Part shown: in pieces, positions 1 to 4,451 of the stretch
Numbering within the stretch: position 1 is the stretch's first letter
Layout of the letters: each line of letters begins with the position of its first letter
Assembly (NCBI GenBank): GCA_900770645.1
Contig: CAAGKY010000195.1
Location: 1-6,939 of the forward strand
Length of the DNA stretch: 6,939 bases
Direction of reading: 5' to 3'
From: Bacilli bacterium
GTDB taxonomy: Bacteria; Bacillota_I; Bacilli_A; ML615J-28; CAG-313
The notes under the pieces: generated by a model
The model's database searches: none
Seen by the model: only the letters and a program-made list of their open reading frames with translations
Told to the model about the DNA's origin: nothing
Translations under genes and position numbers: made by a program

Positions 1-1
1 T

Positions 2-400
2 AAGAAAAAAGAGCAAGTCGAAAATGAAAAATCAATCCTATTAAAAGAAATTTCAAAAAAAGAAAATATGATTGATAGATGTTGTGAAATGCTTGAAGAG
101 GGCATTTATTCGAAAGAGAAATACCTTAAACGTGTAAATACACTAGAAAGCGAATTAAACGCCTTAAAATTGAATTTAGAGCGTTTAACCGATATTTCTT
201 TTAATGATGAAGAAAGAGCATTAAGAAATATACCAATATTAGAAAAAGTATTAGAGGAATATTGGAACTTAACGGGCAAGCAAAAGAATGAAATCTTGAA
301 ATCATTTATTGAGAAAATAGAATATACAAAGACTACATCAACAAAAGGACAAATAAACAATGATAAACCGATTGAATTAAAAATATATTTAAGGATTTAG
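2..400 (+). CDS. Large serine recombinase (phage integrase), C-terminal fragment
   Basis: This is the 3' end of a gene that runs off the left edge. The frame is open from base 2 to the TAG at 398-400 (about 132 residues), so the first ATG at 68 is internal and not a start. The fragment is a lysine/glutamate-rich coiled coil (EEGIYSKEKYLKRVNTLESE, then LNALKLNLERL) followed by a closing segment containing LTGKQKNEILKSFIEKIEYTK and ending in ELKIYLRI. That pattern is typical of the coiled-coil and distal zinc-ribbon part of large serine integrases of Firmicutes phages. The family catalyses integration and excision through a serine-DNA intermediate, and the coiled coil controls direction. The catalytic serine and DNA-binding domains lie outside the window, so activity cannot be judged. 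The call rests on recalled family pattern, not a search. Confidence 0.82.
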   Translation, partial: KKKEQVENEKSILLKEISKKENMIDRCCEMLEEGIYSKEKYLKRVNTLESELNALKLNLERLTDISFNDEERALRNIPILEKVLEEYWNLTGKQKNEILKSFIEKIEYTKTTSTKGQINNDKPIELKIYLRI

Positions 401-409
401 TAAAATATA

Positions 410-439
410 TTTACTTTTTCCTTAAATGTATGTTAGTAT
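410..439 (+). promoter_or_regulatory. Candidate promoter of the non-coding RNA
   Basis: TTTACT (410-415) could serve as a -35 and TAGTAT (434-439) as a -10, with an 18-base spacer. TG at 431-432 makes an extended -10 (TGTTAGTAT). Transcription would start at about 446, almost exactly at the foot of the first strong hairpin (443-492). That coincidence supports a primary transcript starting there. The elements are imperfect and the flank is AT-rich, so chance matches are possible. Confidence 0.45.
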
Positions 440-442
440 TAG

Positions 443-492
443 TAGTGTAATCATTTACTGTCTGTTACATAAAGCGGTAAATGATAGCACTA
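443..492. repeat. 50-bp imperfect inverted repeat just after the integrase gene
   Basis: Two arms, TAGTGTAATCATTTACTG (443-460) and CGGTAAATGATAGCACTA (475-492), are inverted copies with one A-A mismatch and two G-T pairs in RNA terms, around a 14-base centre. As RNA it is the 5' hairpin of the proposed transcript. As DNA, a ~50-bp imperfect palindrome next to a serine integrase gene is also the size of an attP-type site. The 3' side has no T-run, so it is not a good terminator for the integrase. Confidence 0.75.
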
Positions 493-736
493 ATTAAAGA
501 ATTGGTTTTTAAAGCATATAGTTTCCCATTAATAAACATAAGGTCTTGTTGAGCCAACGCAGAAAGTCAACACGGTACTAGTGAATTCTATCTAGTTTAC
601 TATATCGTCAAGTTAGGGAACGGAACGGCTAACTATAATAAACGGGTACGGGTTAGGCTTGGCTAGGTAATGGGCTATGTAAGGGAATATGGACTAGCGT
701 TATTCAATGCTTACATAACATAGATAGAAGATTGAA

Positions 737-770
737 GAATGAGCGAGGTAAGGGACTTCACTCTTTTTTT
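737..770 (+). terminator. Intrinsic terminator ending the non-coding RNA
   Basis: GAGCGAGGT (741-749) pairs with ACTTCACTC (755-763), with one C-A mismatch and one G-T pair, around the loop AAGGG. Seven T's follow at 764-770. The orientation fits transcription on the + strand and sets the 3' end of the proposed RNA at about 770. Confidence 0.65.
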
Positions 771-772
771 AT

Positions 773-793
773 GCTCTAGCAATAGGGCTTTTT
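773..793 (+). terminator. Possible second, weaker terminator
   Basis: GCTCT (773-777) pairs with AGGGC (784-788), including one G-T pair, and is followed by TTTTT (789-793). The stem is only 5 bp, so it would be a weak back-up directly behind the main terminator. Confidence 0.35.
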
Positions 794-795
794 CT

Positions 796-980
796 GTGAA
801 AAAACAAGAAATCGAATTTCACTTCGGCTTCAAGACTTCTACGTTTGGGGTTATGAATTATTGAACATAATCAGTAAACATTAAACCTACACAATTAAAG
901 TGAAATGATTTTAAACCTTAATTAATAAACCTAAAATAAACAAAAACTTTAAAAAATTAAAGAAATTGTTTAAAAAGATA
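796..980. other. Non-coding, very AT-rich spacer with short repeats
   Basis: I see no protein gene here. It contains an inverted repeat GTGAAA (796-801)/TTTCAC (817-822), an imperfect dyad TTATG (851-855)/CATAA (866-870), three direct copies of TAAACCT, a palindrome CTTTAA (947-952)/TTAAAG (957-962), and ACTTTAAAAA twice (946-955 and 988-997). GC falls to about 13% over 901-960. It may hold operator sites for the promoter on its right; nothing proves a replication origin or attachment site. Confidence 0.5.
882..932 (+). repeat. Three direct TAAACCT repeats
   Basis: TAAACCT occurs at 882-888, 912-918 and 926-932. The last two copies flank a TAATTAA spacer. The motif is short and the region AT-rich, but three copies in 51 bases just upstream of a promoter could be binding sites for a phage regulator. 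Confidence 0.35.
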
Positions 981-1008
981 TTGAATTACTTTAAAAAGAG
1001 AGTATAAT
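981..1008 (+). promoter_or_regulatory. Promoter of the small-gene cassette
   Basis: A perfect TATAAT -10 lies at 1003-1008. TTGAAT at 981-986 is a plausible -35 with a 16-base spacer. Transcription would begin near 1015, giving a leader of about 43 bases before the first small gene. The other four small genes follow at short spacing and are probably read from the same promoter. Confidence 0.65.
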
Positions 1009-1013
1009 AAAGG

Positions 1014-1035
1014 TGTAAGGTAAAAGGAACTTACA
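1014..1035. promoter_or_regulatory. Inverted repeat at the transcription start
   Basis: TGTAAG (1014-1019) and CTTACA (1030-1035) form a perfect 6-bp inverted repeat around a 10-base purine-rich centre, placed right where transcription should start. It could be a repressor operator or a short leader hairpin. The same two hexamers, also inverted, make the core of a helix in the upstream non-coding RNA (678-683 and 710-715). Confidence 0.4.
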
Positions 1036-1057
1036 GAAAGATAAAAGGTGAATAATT

Positions 1058-1315
1058 ATGAAAAGATTAAAATTAGGTATGGTTTATAAGATTAAGGATT
1101 TACACGGATTTATTGGTTATGGTGTTTATATGGGTTGTCAAAAAGATTTTGAATGTTGTATATGTGGTAAAGGTCACAATGTTAAAACATTTAATATTTT
1201 ACACGGTGATACAATTCAAGAGGGATTAAAAAATATAGATAACGACAATTATGAAACTTTCGGTTATGGTAATGAACATTTACCTGAACTTGAAGAAACA
1301 GGCATTACAGAATAA
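1058..1315 (+). CDS. Small phage protein with a Cys/His cluster, function unknown
   Basis: This 85-residue acidic protein is the first gene of the + cassette. AAAGGTG at 1044-1050 lies 7 bases before the ATG, which supports the start. The centre holds a cluster of cysteines and a histidine (FECCICGKGHNVKTF, about residues 28-42), which could bind a metal as half of a zinc knuckle. A second ligand pair is not obvious, though C24 and the histidines of ILHGD and NEHLPEL are candidates. The ending YGYGNEHLPEL resembles the glycine-rich tail seen after CxxC motifs in other small phage proteins, but I recall this only as a pattern. The next gene's ribosome binding site overlaps the stop, so the two are probably translated together. 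I cannot assign a function. Confidence 0.72.
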   Translation: MKRLKLGMVYKIKDLHGFIGYGVYMGCQKDFECCICGKGHNVKTFNILHGDTIQEGLKNIDNDNYETFGYGNEHLPELEETGITE

Positions 1316-1328
1316 GGGGGTAATCAAT

Positions 1329-1487
1329 ATGAAAAAAGATTATGAGTGCAGAGAATTTAGTTTTAAAGAAGATTTAACAAAAGATGAATTGAAAAAACTT
1401 ATTGAAAGAATGACAAAGCAAGGTTTTAACTATGAGCATTATGATAACAACAAACATAGTTACTATTTTGTTAAATTCTTTAATTAA
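1329..1487 (+). CDS. Small phage protein, function unknown (52 aa)
   Basis: The start at 1329 is chosen because a very strong AAGGGGG (1314-1320) sits 8 bases before it. An in-frame ATG at 1251 would lie inside the previous gene and has no such site. The protein is highly charged: an acidic/basic helix (KEDLTKDELKKLIERMTKQG, about residues 13-32) is followed by a short aromatic tail ending in SYYFVKFFN. The shape suggests a tiny helix-plus-strand domain that may bind a partner protein. I do not recognise the family. The stop is followed directly by a second TAA. It belongs to the same transcript as the gene before it, whose stop overlaps its ribosome binding site. Confidence 0.65.
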   Translation: MKKDYECREFSFKEDLTKDELKKLIERMTKQGFNYEHYDNNKHSYYFVKFFN

Positions 1488-1491
1488 TAAA

Positions 1492-1607
1492 AGCATAGAC
1501 ATTAAAGGTTATCGCTACACCTTAAAGCGAATTTTCTTAATCTAGCCAAAGACGGTCACAAGCCCGTTAAAATAGAGAGTGAGAAAGATAAACGGTGGAA
1601 TAGATGA
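1492..1607 (+). pseudogene. Possible broken small gene
   Basis: Between two small genes lie two protein-like frames that would join across a shift of one base. The first (codons from 1492) reads SIDIKGYRYTLK before running into TAG at 1543. The second, in the frame of the previous gene, reads NFLNLAKDGHKPVKIESEKD before its TGA at 1605-1607. That TGA overlaps the ATG of the next gene as ATGA, a layout typical of coupled phage genes. Neither frame has a start codon with a ribosome binding site. I infer an eroded gene of about 35 codons with a frameshift and lost start; it could also be a leader with chance coding character. Confidence 0.28.
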
Positions 1608-1756
1608 AGCAATTTAGAATTATTGCAACAAACAAGAACGGTGTAAAATTAGAGGGCATTTGGTATAATGCTGACGAATGGACTATTGAAGATATTTTTG
1701 ATTTTATAGTTCCCGCAATGGTTGATTATGAATGGCAATTAGAATACAGGGGGTAA
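1604..1756 (+). CDS. Small acidic phage protein, function unknown (50 aa)
   Basis: A 50-residue gene starts at ATG 1604, with GGTGG (1594-1598) 5 bases upstream. It reads MKQFRIIATNKNGVKLEGIW and continues to WQLEYRG before TAA at 1754-1756. The layout looks like a two-stranded sheet (FRIIATNKNGVKLEGIWY), then an acidic helix (DEWTIEDIFDFIV), then a last strand (YEWQLEYRG). This is a compact fold, common in tiny phage proteins that bind host or phage partners. The protein is acidic and rich in tryptophan for its size. Its last codons form part of the AGGGGG ribosome binding site of the next gene, so the two are translationally linked. I do not recognise the family. Confidence 0.62.
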   Translation: MKQFRIIATNKNGVKLEGIWYNADEWTIEDIFDFIVPAMVDYEWQLEYRG

Positions 1757-1762
1757 TCAGGT

Positions 1763-1984
1763 ATGACAGTAAAAGAATTAAGTGAAGTTACAAGAATTCA
1801 TAGAATAGCATTTAGAGGTTTGCATTATACATCTAAAGTAATTGAATTAAGAGGTAAGCCCGCAATTCCAAGTGAATATTTAGATAAGGAAATTGACGAA
1901 ATAAAGCCTTATATCGAAAGTAAGATTGATAGTGACGGCGAATTAAGAGCCAAAGCAAGAATTGAAGTTTACATATATGAATAA
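1763..1984 (+). CDS. Small phage protein, MTVKEL-type, function unknown (73 aa)
   Basis: The ATG at 1763 follows AGGGGG (1748-1753) by 9 bases, and that site overlaps the stop of the gene before. The protein opens with a short helix, MTVKELSEVTRIHRIAFRGL, then strands (KVIELRG), a proline-containing turn with PSEYLDKEIDEIKPYIES, and a closing strand (RIEVYIYE). Small proteins beginning MTVKEL, with a later helix near LDKEVxxIxPxI and a final beta strand, are common in Firmicutes phages and mobile elements; as far as I recall they have no assigned function. The acidic C-terminal half and the compact size suggest a binding protein rather than an enzyme. No catalytic motif is visible. Confidence 0.68.
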   Translation: MTVKELSEVTRIHRIAFRGLHYTSKVIELRGKPAIPSEYLDKEIDEIKPYIESKIDSDGELRAKARIEVYIYE

Positions 1985-2004
1985 AGAAGCGAGGTAAAGA
2001 AAAA

Positions 2005-2274
2005 ATGAGTAAGTTTGTATTTAACAAAGAGCAAGAATTAAAAAATGCAGGTTGTGAAAATGTTAGTAGTTATATGTTAGTAAATAATTATGGTTATACT
2101 TTTACTAAAGGTGACGTAAAATTTGATTTAAGACATTGGTTAAATTGTTATGGTGCTGATGTTGATTATTGGTCTTTAGACGGTCACAACATAAACACTA
2201 AAGAATATGTAAAAATAGATAAAGGTACATTTGATACATTTAATGAAGCGTTAGAATTCATTAAGACGATATAA
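2005..2274 (+). CDS. Small phage protein, function unknown (89 aa)
   Basis: This is the last gene of the + cassette. GAGGT (1991-1995) lies 9 bases before the ATG. The 89-residue protein has a short charged N-terminal helix (FNKEQELKNAG), then an aromatic-rich middle (NNYGYTFTKGDVKFDLRHWL and YGADVDYWSLDGHN) that is probably beta sheet, and ends with a helix (FDTFNEALEFIKTI). It has two cysteines (C18 and the one in NCYGA) but no paired metal motif. Its end runs directly into a strong terminator, so transcription of the cassette stops here. I do not recognise the family. Given the position between late operon and integrase, an accessory role such as host takeover or defence evasion is possible but unproven. 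Confidence 0.7.
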   Translation: MSKFVFNKEQELKNAGCENVSSYMLVNNYGYTFTKGDVKFDLRHWLNCYGADVDYWSLDGHNINTKEYVKIDKGTFDTFNEALEFIKTI

Positions 2275-2297
2275 AAAAGGGCAATTTAGCCCTTTTT
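2274..2297. terminator. Bidirectional intrinsic terminator between convergent operons
   Basis: AAAAAGGGC (2274-2282) and GCCCTTTTT (2289-2297) form a perfect 9-bp stem around AATTTA, with more T's on the + side (TTTTTATTTTT) and A's on the other. It can therefore stop the small-gene transcript from the left and the late tail/holin transcript from the right. The small-gene stop codon abuts the stem. Confidence 0.88.
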
Positions 2298-2347
2298 ATT
2301 TTTACCTGATTAATTATTCACTTTTATTACAAAAATTAAAATTTAGC

Positions 2348-2689
2348 CTACTTATTGATTAGATATTGTTTTATTTCTTCTTCCGCTTCTTTCAATTTTT
2401 CGGTTGAACTTCCTGTTATAGAATGATTTAGTAAAGCAAGCATTGAATTACACATTATTTTAGTAAATTCTTCATTTTCCTTTTGGTGTGTTTCCAATAC
2501 TGTGGTCTTGAACTCTACATTTTCAACTCTTTTATCAAGTTTATTTATCTGCTCTTGATTTTTCATACCCTTTGAATTCGTCCACCAACGCTTTAAAACG
2601 GAAGTAGCACCGCCAATACTAACAATAAGACCTGCAACCGCTAGTATGATTAGAAATATTTGTCCTATCGTCCAATTTCCCATTTCCAT
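2348..2689 (-). CDS. Holin-like single-span membrane protein
   Basis: This 113-residue protein has one clear membrane span near its N-terminus (IGQIFLIILAVAGLIVSIGG, about residues 8-27, with hydrophobic residues to about 32). A basic/tryptophan patch follows (LKRWWTNSKG), then a charged coiled coil (about 42-75), and a C-terminal helix with LALLNH and a run ending in EEEIKQYLINK. This single-span-plus-coil layout, with an LALLxH motif and a closing helix, is a common last or next-to-last late gene in Firmicutes siphophages. Such genes are often called holin or holin-like. The likely role is membrane permeabilisation or regulation of lysis, which is inferred from position and shape. AGGGG before ATG 2689 supports the start. 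It is the last gene of the late operon, and no endolysin follows it. Confidence 0.66.
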   Translation of the reverse strand: MEMGNWTIGQIFLIILAVAGLIVSIGGATSVLKRWWTNSKGMKNQEQINKLDKRVENVEFKTTVLETHQKENEEFTKIMCNSMLALLNHSITGSSTEKLKEAEEEIKQYLINK

Positions 2690-2701
2690 ATTCTCGCCCC
2701 T

Positions 2702-4441
2702 TTAATAGCCTATAACCTTTGTAATGTAACAATAATTAGAATTTGCAATCGTTGGTGATTGTCCGCTTCTTATTGTCATACTTGAATAATTAATTGGTGT
2801 AATCTGTTTACCTGATATTTGTACAATACAAGATTTAATATAAGTCACGCCGTTTTGGTATGGATATTGATTTATTAATAATACATTCTTACCGTTTGGC
2901 TCATAGACTTTTACCATATTCATTGTATTGTCATTATCCCTAAAATAAATTTCCAAGAATTTATAATTGCTAGCATTATCTGTCAATTTTACATTTGCAG
3001 TTTCTTTTGTATTCTCACAAAGCACTACACCGCCAACAATAAAACCGTTTACTTCTAAACTTTCATCATTTACAGGGAAGCAATTAATACCAACAGAATT
3101 TTTGTCTTTATCAAAAAATATAATAGGAATTCCCTTGTCAACAAATAGAACATAACTTACTGATGTACCTAAACTATCTGTTGTAACCACCCTAACATTC
3201 CATTGATAAGCATTATTCAATGATATTGTTGTTGATACATTATTATTAATTGTTGTTAAACTACCATAAGAACTGTCACTAACCTTTTTAGCCTGCCATT
3301 GTATAGTTATAGAATTCGTGTTATTTAACGTTGAATAAGTACAATCGACTAAAAGATTACATTGCGTGTAAAAGTTGTTTAAACGCCCTAAAGTTATCGT
3401 TGAATAAGGATTTTCATAATTTAAAACAGTAATTTCTTTGTTGTAAGTTGACTTAAAACCTCTACTATCTGTCAAAGTAATAATTGCGGTAATATTAGAT
3501 GATACATTGATTGTTCCAACTGTTAAATTTGCACTTGAAACTGTTGTACCTGATATTCCACTAAATGATGATGTATTACCATTAATATTTACTGTTGCAC
3601 TTGATAATGTAGCCCCTTTGAGAGCCTTTAAAGTATTTAATGTTAATTTTAAGGTTGATTTGTTTCTTACAATCCATTGATTATTGCCTGTAATAGATGT
3701 AATTGCCGTGTTTGTATCTTGATATGCAATACTTCCTATTGTTGGATTAGAATTTACAATACTAAATGTCACCGCTTTAGATGAATAAAGTGTATTACCA
3801 TTTAATGTTGTCTTGATATAGAAATAAACCGTCCTGCTCTTACCACTTGTTGCATTATATAATACTTGTTTTTCTGCACTTGTTAAATTAAATGTATAAC
3901 TTGACCCTGTTTTAGAAATGTTTCGATATGCTATATCATCATTTGAGCCTGTAAGTGATATACAAGCCTGTAACAATGATACGCTATTACCTGCGGTATT
4001 TGAATAATATATTGTTGGATTTTCTTCATCTGTAAAATTAGGTGCTGATGTTATCGTTGCCCCTCTTGGTATATTGGTTAAATTTACATTAAAGCCCTGT
4101 GAATTACTATCGAAACGGCTATGATTAATGTATGATGATACATAAATTGTTTTGCTTCCATTCTGATTATGGGTAATATTTAATGTTTTACTAAATATTT
4201 CAGTATAAGAATTATATGTAAATTTTTGTGATGTAGTGATTGACTGTGTGTATTGTGTACCGTCAATCGTTACATAACACGTTCCTGTTCCGTATGTTTC
4301 ATAACCTGTATTAGTACGCCAACATTGAACTTTAACTGTAACGTTAGATGTATTATTAGCAACACTTGTTGAATTCTCTGTTACTATAATTCGATATTTT
4401 ATATATTGATTTGAAGTTGAAAAATTACTACTTGTTGCCAT
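2702..4441 (-). CDS. DUF859-like phage tail fibre / receptor-binding protein
   Basis: This 579-residue protein is rich in serine, threonine and asparagine. It reads as a chain of beta domains: an N-terminal jelly-roll-like part (about 10-120) closing at the linker NLTNIPRGATI (about 120-130), one or two Ig-like domains (to about 345) with the hallmark TLTDSRG and then ITVLNYENP, and another beta domain to about 430. Then comes a collar, GIPIIFFDKDKNSVGINCFP followed by SLEVNG (about 437-466), and a C-terminal head of about 110 residues. That order and the GIG-type collar match the DUF859 group of siphophage tail-fibre/minor structural proteins as I remember it. The head is the probable cell-surface contact. 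It starts 10 bases after the tail hub gene, with AGGGGTG before the ATG, and its stop sits against the ribosome binding site of the holin-like gene. The exact receptor is unknown. Confidence 0.72.
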   Translation of the reverse strand: MATSSNFSTSNQYIKYRIIVTENSTSVANNTSNVTVKVQCWRTNTGYETYGTGTCYVTIDGTQYTQSITTSQKFTYNSYTEIFSKTLNITHNQNGSKTIYVSSYINHSRFDSNSQGFNVNLTNIPRGATITSAPNFTDEENPTIYYSNTAGNSVSLLQACISLTGSNDDIAYRNISKTGSSYTFNLTSAEKQVLYNATSGKSRTVYFYIKTTLNGNTLYSSKAVTFSIVNSNPTIGSIAYQDTNTAITSITGNNQWIVRNKSTLKLTLNTLKALKGATLSSATVNINGNTSSFSGISGTTVSSANLTVGTINVSSNITAIITLTDSRGFKSTYNKEITVLNYENPYSTITLGRLNNFYTQCNLLVDCTYSTLNNTNSITIQWQAKKVSDSSYGSLTTINNNVSTTISLNNAYQWNVRVVTTDSLGTSVSYVLFVDKGIPIIFFDKDKNSVGINCFPVNDESLEVNGFIVGGVVLCENTKETANVKLTDNASNYKFLEIYFRDNDNTMNMVKVYEPNGKNVLLINQYPYQNGVTYIKSCIVQISGKQITPINYSSMTIRSGQSPTIANSNYCYITKVIGY

Positions 4442-4451
4442 TTAATCACCC

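Larger units (their letters stand above)
443..770 (+). ncRNA. Unrecognised structured non-coding RNA, about 325 nt
   Basis: There is no credible coding frame here, but the composition is 40-43% GC over 541-720, against 13-17% in the 60-base blocks sampled on both sides. The + strand folds into consistent helices. P1 pairs 443-448 with 487-492 and 450-460 with 475-485. A long-range helix pairs 525-531 (CCCATTA) with 668-674 (TAATGGG). Inside it are 547-552/567-572, 578-581/592-595, and 595-604/634-643 (one C-A mismatch) continuing into 612-616/629-633. The next hairpin pairs 676-683 with 710-717 and 685-689 with 701-705. The loop bases 553-557 (GCCAA) can pair with 659-663 (TTGGC), a possible pseudoknot. 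An extended -10 promoter precedes P1, and a hairpin with seven T's ends the unit. I do not recognise tmRNA, RNase P RNA, 6S, SRP RNA, a T-box or a group I or II intron core in it. Its small size argues against ROOL or GOLLD, but I cannot align it to their models. Structure and boundaries are inferred by eye. Confidence 0.6.

Noticed and set aside
106..360. 84-codon frame on the - strand opposite the integrase
   Set aside because: Antisense shadow of a gene with strong family character; no independent support.
481..552. 23-codon frame starting ATG at 481 (MIALIKELVF...)
   Set aside because: No good ribosome binding site, and the start lies in the 3' arm of the strong hairpin of the proposed RNA; length is within chance expectation.
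443..793. tmRNA, RNase P RNA, group I or group II intron, T-box as identity of the RNA
   Set aside because: The conserved cores I know of (tRNA-like ends and tag frame, P4 strands, P7/domain V, T-box AGGGTGGNACCGCG) are not present. GOLLD and ROOL are much longer than this transcript, though remote relation cannot be excluded by eye.
1251..1328. Upstream start (ATG 1251) for the 52-residue gene
   Set aside because: It lies within the previous gene and lacks a ribosome binding site, whereas AAGGGGG sits 8 bases before ATG 1329.
1833..2027. 64-codon frame on the - strand
   Set aside because: Overlaps two better-supported + genes with ribosome binding sites.
1551..2189. 11-base direct repeat GACGGTCACAA at 1551-1561 and 2179-2189
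   Set aside because: The second copy is coding (DGHN) and the first is in the broken frame (DGHK); similar codons for a short shared peptide are a sufficient explanation, and there are no flanking signs of duplication or mobility.
2967..3155. 62-codon frame on the + strand within the tail fibre gene
   Set aside because: Shadow of the DUF859-like gene; no ribosome binding site or family character.
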